A stretch of 26,132 nucleotides of DNA, taken from the NCBI GenBank assembly GCA_000320545.1, contig ADNK01001528.1, positions 1 to 26,132 on the forward strand, given 5' to 3'. Made by a program: the position numbers and the translations under genes. Below the pieces are notes generated by a model. It saw nothing but the letters and a program-made list of their open reading frames with translations. It had not been told where the DNA came from and made no database searches. Shown piece after piece: positions 21,065 to 26,132 of this stretch (the stretch's first letter is position 1; each line of letters opens with the position of its first letter). This DNA comes from Bigelowiella natans CCMP2755. Lineage: Eukaryota > Cercozoa > Chlorarachniophyceae.

Positions 21065-21298
21065 TTACTTTATCAGCGGCGTGATATCTCGCATGTCCTC
21101 GATAACAACGTTTGCACCCCTTCCGTCCTTAGACTTCTTTCCTGCATGGTTTGAGCGTTTTGTGCTGCTGTCAGTATATGGTGTGCCATTCCAAGTTCTC
21201 TTCCCCCCGCCCTTACGCACGTATAATTCCGGCAAAAAAACTACATGTACCACCTAACGAGCCCCCCCCCCCCCCTTGCCACCCTATACTGTCCTCTT

Positions 21299-21337
<39 letters not shown>

Positions 21338-22423
21338 TATAGATATCGCACCGCTGAGAAGGCTTTCCGCATGAGACTTCTTCTTTTCCGGTGGAATGTG
21401 GGAAGCTCCCACGTATCTGAAGATCCGCACAAACAACAGAGGAGGAGGAAAGGGGGACTCAGAAAAGGCCTCTTCCGCCGCCGCCGACAACGACTGTCTC
21501 CGCCGTGCTCATGTAGGGAGATAAACCACACGCGCTGGCGATGTTCTTTGGCACAGAAAGTCTCTGAGGTCGTCTCATCAACACAATAGGGCAGGACGGC
21601 GCTCAAGCAGTAACGACGCACAAATTCTCACCCGACGATGAACCCGACTTTCGCGTTGGCAGCAGATCCAACGCCAGATGTGCTATCCTGTAGTCATTAG
21701 GGAAACAACGGCAGCCCAAACCTTCGGTTACAGACTATGATAGATTGTACTGCTACTCGCTTTTCTTTCGAATCTATTTTACGATTTGAATCGGACCTCT
21801 ACTGCCACGCAGTCTTCCGGCTTATAGCTCTCAGTGCGAGCCCCCTGAGACAAAGACACGCCCACCATCATCGGCAAAGCCAACGAGACGATGGCAATCA
21901 ATCGATGATTATCATGGTGATGATGATGATGATGATGATGATGATGACGATGGTGATGATGAAGATATATTGTTTCAATGACGACGATGATAAGTACAAC
22001 AACTGTTACTACTACTACTACTATTACCACTACCACTACTACTACTACCACTACTGCTACTATTTTGGCACCTTAAGATACACATCAGGGGCTGGTTTGA
22101 ACCGAGAAGGCGTGAAATCGCTCTCACCTGCATACCGAGGGAGGCTGATCTTAGAGATCGTCAAATTTTATGAAACCATGCACCCGCGTGGTACTAAAGT
22201 CCACTGTGTTTCACAAACGCCTTTTCCCACTAGTTTCATGCTGGGGTTGTGTTCTAGAGATGGTGGCAGCGGGCCGATGATGGCAGCAATGACAGTACAA
22301 AATGCTAGAAATAGAGAAGGGAGGAGGAGGATGGCCAACCGACCGCTGTGGATCTTGTGCGGGGGGAAGTATTTCTCGAAACCGAGCGTCTTGACACACA
22401 CCTTATGAACGAAGTAGATAGAA

Positions 22424-22456
<33 letters not shown>

Positions 22457-23179
22457 CAGTTGTAGTAGTAGGAACAAGATCAGTTTCGAGAGGGTGACGA
22501 CAGCAGTGATGATGAGGAATGAGGAATGAGGATGATGATCATGATGATAATGATGCAAGATAATTAAGATAGAAAAGAACTGTCGACACAAAAATCGACG
22601 CAATTCTGAAAGACATCGTCGCATCATTGCTGCGTGGCATGGTGCTGCTTGCGCTGCACCCGCTCCCCTTTTAATACATACAGGAAGTCGTCTGTGGAAA
22701 ACGGGGGGGGGGGGGTGGCATGTATGGCGTGACGCACCGGAACCCTAGGCTTCCCGCTAGTCGTGCAAATGCAAAACGGGATCTTCTGAGATTTCAACTC
22801 CTCGAATACCTGAAAGCCATATTGGCAATAACCTCTTCGTGCGTGTGTGTGTGTGTGTGTGTATGTGTGTGGATAATTACGATATGCACATGAGTGTGGT
22901 ACTGCTGCTGCTGCTGCTGCTGCTGCAGAATGGGTGGGTGATGACATCAGAGGCACTATCACCTGTTCAATGCCATCGCAGGGGGTGGAGAGGACGCCGA
23001 GAGCAGTCACCGTTTCCTCCTTCTGCTGAGTTAGAAGCCTAGGAGGAGAGGGGGGGGAGGGGGGGGAGAAGGGGGAGGAGGAGGAAAAGAGGCGGCGACA
23101 ACGACGTCAAGGAGATGTTTTACTTGCTTCACGAGACTTGTATTGTGCAATAAATATTCTTACGTGGCAGATAATGATA

Positions 23180-23211
<32 letters not shown>

Positions 23212-24111
23212 AAGGTTTCCACTGATCATGTGATAACAGCAACTTACGAGTCGTATTTAGCCTCATGAACGGGTGGCAGATTGAAGCGTTTCCGTGCCTC
23301 GTTGACCACGGAGAGGACCTTCGCGTCCTCAGTCTTGGCCTGAATGGGGGGGGGGGAGGGAGGGAGGGAGGGAGGGAGGGAGAGAGTGTTTAGAGAGATT
23401 CTACTAAGCTGCCAGCCAATCGTCTCCACATCACCACCTTCCGAACCGCCTCGATCGGATCTAGACCCGCAGCCTTGCGTTCCTTCTCACAGTCCTAGAG
23501 AACAAAGGAGGAGGTGGCAGAAGAAGGGATAAGAAGCCGTCATTCTCCACGTACCACATCGGTGCTGAACGCCATAAGGACCTCACCTCAAGCATGAATT
23601 CGAAGGCTTTCCCAGCATTGTTTTGCATCCAAGGCAGCTTCTCCTTTTCCATTGCCGCAGCAGCTGAGATTCGATGGATGGGGATTTTTGTAATGCATCA
23701 GTAGAATTCACTACTTATTTGGATACTGAATCATTGGTGCTTTCGTATGCCCCATCATAACCGTCGTGGCTATTCGCAGGAGGGAGATTGCCCACAAAAA
23801 TGCTAAAAAGAGGCGATTTGGAACGTGTTTGAGGAGGAGGAGGAACCTACTCACCAGCATTGGGCATGTACGGAGCGAGCTCCCAGTACGCAACCTGTGT
23901 CATCAAACTCATTAGAATACTATTAGGTAAGAAGACACTCAATGAAAGCGTTCTCTGCGCTTGCTTCCCCGTCGTTTTCTATGTTTACGTGTGGCTGATT
24001 GATATATGTGAGAGAGAGCACGAATCGACCCCTTCCCACCTCCATAGCTGGCGTTTCCGTGTTGCCAATAGTTCCGTCGAAGTCGAATAGAATGCACACG
24101 TCCTCCTGGTC
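21065..24111 (-). CDS. HAD-superfamily hydrolase (CbbY/phosphoglucomutase-like), 5' end unresolved
   Basis: Exons, high to low: 24111-24040, 23894-23855, 23663-23587, 23494-23438, 23339-23248, 23038-22963, 22809-22738, 22401-22344, 22127-22072, 21844-21797, 21687-21632, 21416-21352, 21141-21065 (stop TAA). All phases fit and give 281 residues. Motif I is ILFDFDGTIGNTETPAM (Asp nucleophile and acid/base Asp). Motif II is the Thr of CICTTSGKPRV. Motif III is the Lys of SRFKPAPDVYL. Motif IV is VAVEDSTSGVGSAANAKVGF with the magnesium-binding acidic residues. These residues define a magnesium-dependent phosphatase or phosphomutase using an aspartyl-phosphate intermediate. The cap domain is the helical segment after motif I. 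The substrate is unknown. The first exon, needed in phase 0 upstream of 24111, was not identified with confidence. Confidence 0.88.
21299..21338. repeat. (TA)n microsatellite in HAD intron
   Basis: A TA run with one interruption lies in the intron between exons 21352-21416 and 21065-21141. Confidence 0.9.
21915..22056. repeat. (GAT)n and (CTA)n microsatellites in HAD intron
   Basis: Trinucleotide runs fill most of the intron between exons 22072-22127 and 21797-21844. Confidence 0.88.
22424..22456. repeat. (GTA)n microsatellite in HAD intron
   Basis: A trinucleotide run lies in the intron between exons 22738-22809 and 22344-22401. The same intron also has a G13 homopolymer near 22704-22716. 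Confidence 0.88.
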
Positions 24112-24908
24112 CTGGTGGACGTTTATTATGGCGGAGAGACGGTGTTTGGGAGCGACAGGAAGAGAAGGAGAAGGGGAAGGCTCAGATTAGGTTGCGTCCC
24201 CGTATGTCGAGTGATAATAGAAAGATATCAGGTAAATCTAAAATAAGATCAAGCGGTCTCGCTATGGTGGATGCGCCAGATAGCCCTCTCCTCTTCCTCA
24301 TCCGGGTTGCAAAAACTATGATCAAACTTCTCCACAAGTAAAATCAGTCTGCACCTTCGACGGGTCGCTTTAAAGGACTCCGTGCATATGTTCCCCATGT
24401 CTCAGTATCTGATTGGGTATTGTCGGAGGGAAGATATAATACTTAGTGACGAACATACATGTGGATCTAGTCGTGGCTAAACAATCAAAGGAACCCTGCA
24501 CTCTCCCCCACCCCCGGCAGCAACCTTCTTCCGCAGTTTCTTCCGGCAAGATGAAGTACGTAGCAAGAAGATATCTCTCGGAGGAGAACAATGAACAAGA
24601 ACGCATGCCGTTTTACCTAAAATTACCGCGAAGAAACGCCCTTAACTGCTCTCCAATGCATTTCGTCCAAACTCATCCATTGCTAGATTGCCTGTGAGAG
24701 ACGAACTTGAAACTGGATCCGCGACATGATCCTATCTGTCGCACTTAGTAAAATCACCACAAATTTCATGTCGCACTTACAAGAAATCGCAATGCTCCCG
24801 TCCCAAAGGAGCTCGGTGACGTGCCCACCCCGTGTTCATGGGTCCTAGACTGGCCTCTCCAGCTACATTTCCGAGTGCCACTCTGGCACAACAGGGTATC
24901 ACGGGCCT
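24112..24908. other. HAD / transporter divergent region with unplaced coding-like segments
   Basis: This segment should hold the missing first exon(s) of the HAD gene and the promoter of the transporter gene. On the minus strand an open frame starting ATGGGGAAC runs from about 24402 to a stop at 24256 (MGNICTESFKATRRR, later NPDEEEERAIWRIHH). It has coding-like composition and a possible phase-0 donor after RLILL. A strong minus-strand donor, GTAAGT, lies at about 24782. I cannot connect these to the HAD exons with certainty. Confidence 0.4.
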
Positions 24909-26132
24909 ATGAAATTCGCTGCTTTTCTCGCACTAGTCGTGCCTATGCTATCGTGGAAAAGTGTCTGTGGCTCTTCGACAAGGCACGTGGTGAGGGGGGC
25001 ACCTCTCCCTCTGAAAATAAGTTGTAATTCCAATAAAGCCCCGCGGCACGGGGACGTGCTTGTACAATCAGTTTTACAGCGAAAAATCCATCTTCTCAAG
25101 GCTCCCCTAGCTCCCCCATTTCGGCAAAGCGACGTTGCAGCCAGTCGGAGGCAGGTGGTTGAGTCGACGGAGTGTATTTAGTATATTACTCAATCTACTG
25201 TTCCTACTTGCGACTGTCGCTTTTCTTCCGTGTGGTCAGCTCCCCCAGAGTCAAATAGATTACCCTATATTTTGACAGGAGTTAAGCAAGCTGGATAACG
25301 ACATAAATGGGGATAGTAATGGCTGCGACGACACGCTAGATACACTAGCAGTATCATCATCATCATCATCATCATCTCCATCGCTCCCATCCCGAGGGGA
25401 CCAGATTAAAGGCGGTCTTGCACTAAGTCTTGTTCCGATAATATGGGGCACATATACTCCAATAATCCGTTTCGCGTACCAGGTCGTCTATCTCGCACAC
25501 ATTAATACAAATAAAAATAAAAATATTTAAGCAATATTCCTTGTACATGTGGATACGAATATGTTCATAATTCATCCACGTTTCGAGGGACGATGAAGTA
25601 ATACTATTGCTTGGGGATAAAATATGTTTTGAATTCCTTCCCACGAAAACAACAGCTCGATGTCCCGCCGCCACCAGAGTTGTGTGTTGTATGAATGGCA
25701 GTACTTTGGGAATTATATGCTCATTACATTATTCCAAGAAACATTTTTACTTTTGAGCAAAAAAGACGAATAAGGATAATTCGAATTGTTCGCGAAAAAA
25801 GGGGGGGGGAGAACGGGGTGGATAATAAACATTCGGTACTTAACCCTCCCCAAATATCCTCTTTATTAACCTCCATCCTTAAGAGGCAGTTTTGGAAATC
25901 AGTTAGGTTGGAAAACAAAAAAAATTTCCCATTCTGCCCCCCCCCCCCCTCCCCCCCCAAATTTCTGCATTAGCCACTTTTTCCAAGGCCGGAGTCGTTG
26001 AAAGCAGGACTAGAACTAGGCCTGTGGCTCTTTCTCGGCAGCACATTTCAGCTCCTGGTAGCAGCTTACATTGTAGTTGTAGGAGCGGCACTTGTAGTAG
26101 CAGTAGTAGCAGCACTGTAGTAGCAAGTAGTA
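24909..26132 (+). CDS. DMT/EamA-type transporter with bipartite plastid-targeting leader, 5' part
   Basis: Exons: 24909-25154, 25279-25482, 25974-26057, in phase; the gene continues past the right edge. The product starts with a typical signal peptide (MKFAAFLALVVPMLSW, cleavage likely near Gly21). A stretch of about 60 residues rich in Arg, Lys, Ser and Ala and poor in acidic residues follows. This is the signal-plus-transit leader of proteins sent into plastids with more than two membranes. After a Ser-rich acidic linker comes a membrane segment, GGLALSLVPIIWGTYTPIIR, with the W-G-x-x-x-x-x-x-R motif of drug/metabolite transporters. The next exon has LKAGLELGLWLFLGSTFQLL, typical of this superfamily. 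The likely role is export or import of small metabolites across a plastid envelope. Substrate and remaining helices are not visible. Confidence 0.68.
25937..25958. repeat. C-rich homopolymer before the third transporter exon
   Basis: Runs of C interrupted by one T lie about 16 bases upstream of the acceptor ATTAG at 25969-25973, on the sense strand, in the position of a polypyrimidine tract. Confidence 0.9.

Noticed and set aside
24446-24697. 83-residue plus-strand ORF upstream of the transporter gene
   Set aside because: No motif, no supporting splice logic, and it lies in the probable promoter region; it cannot be supported.
1-26132. tRNA, rRNA or other structured RNA genes and mobile-element coding sequences
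   Set aside because: I recognised no tRNA boxes, rRNA core segments, reverse transcriptase, integrase or transposase motifs on either strand.

Overview
The window reads as nuclear DNA of an intron-rich microalga. Genes are split into many short exons with GT-AG (and apparently one GC-AG) introns, and the introns are packed with microsatellites and homopolymers. The machinery is eukaryotic: parafibromin/Cdc73, Tim22, an F-box protein. The last gene starts with a signal peptide followed by a basic, transit-like stretch and then a DMT-type transporter, which suggests a complex (secondary) plastid such as that of a chlorarachniophyte or cryptophyte. That placement is an inference; I cannot name the species.

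I rebuilt gene models by hand from splice sites, reading phase and family motifs. Eight genes result, left to right: (1) + strand, 3' part of a pentameric ligand-gated (Cys-loop-like) ion channel, 174-2867, ten exons; (2) - strand, F-box/kelch protein, 5514-3702, two exons; (3) - strand, CDC73/parafibromin of the Paf1 complex, 12225-6637, about 22 exons; (4) + strand, TIM22 inner-membrane translocase, 12508 (or 12352)-13733, seven exons; (5) - strand, chalcone-isomerase-like protein with an N-terminal membrane anchor, 16602 to about 15096/14899, seven exons; (6) + strand, permuted papain-fold (YiiX/NlpC-P60-like) hydrolase with a long low-complexity insertion, 17014-19836, five exons; (7) - strand, HAD-superfamily hydrolase, 24111-21065, thirteen exons found with the 5' end open; (8) + strand, plastid-targeted DMT/EamA-type transporter, 24909 to beyond the right edge.

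Layout: most neighbours alternate in strand. Divergent pairs share short promoters (CDC73/TIM22 126-282 bp; CHI-like/papain-like 411 bp). Convergent pairs are separated by about 0.8-1.2 kb of sequence poor in microsatellites and rich in short palindromes (GCTAGC, TGCATGC, CACGTG). The microsatellites lie almost entirely inside introns. The genes do not form one pathway; they look like an ordinary nuclear neighbourhood. The most interesting points are the protist ligand-gated channel with an apparent extra hydrophobic segment after M4, the finely split CDC73 gene, the insertion-bearing papain-like enzyme, and the link between introns and repeats.
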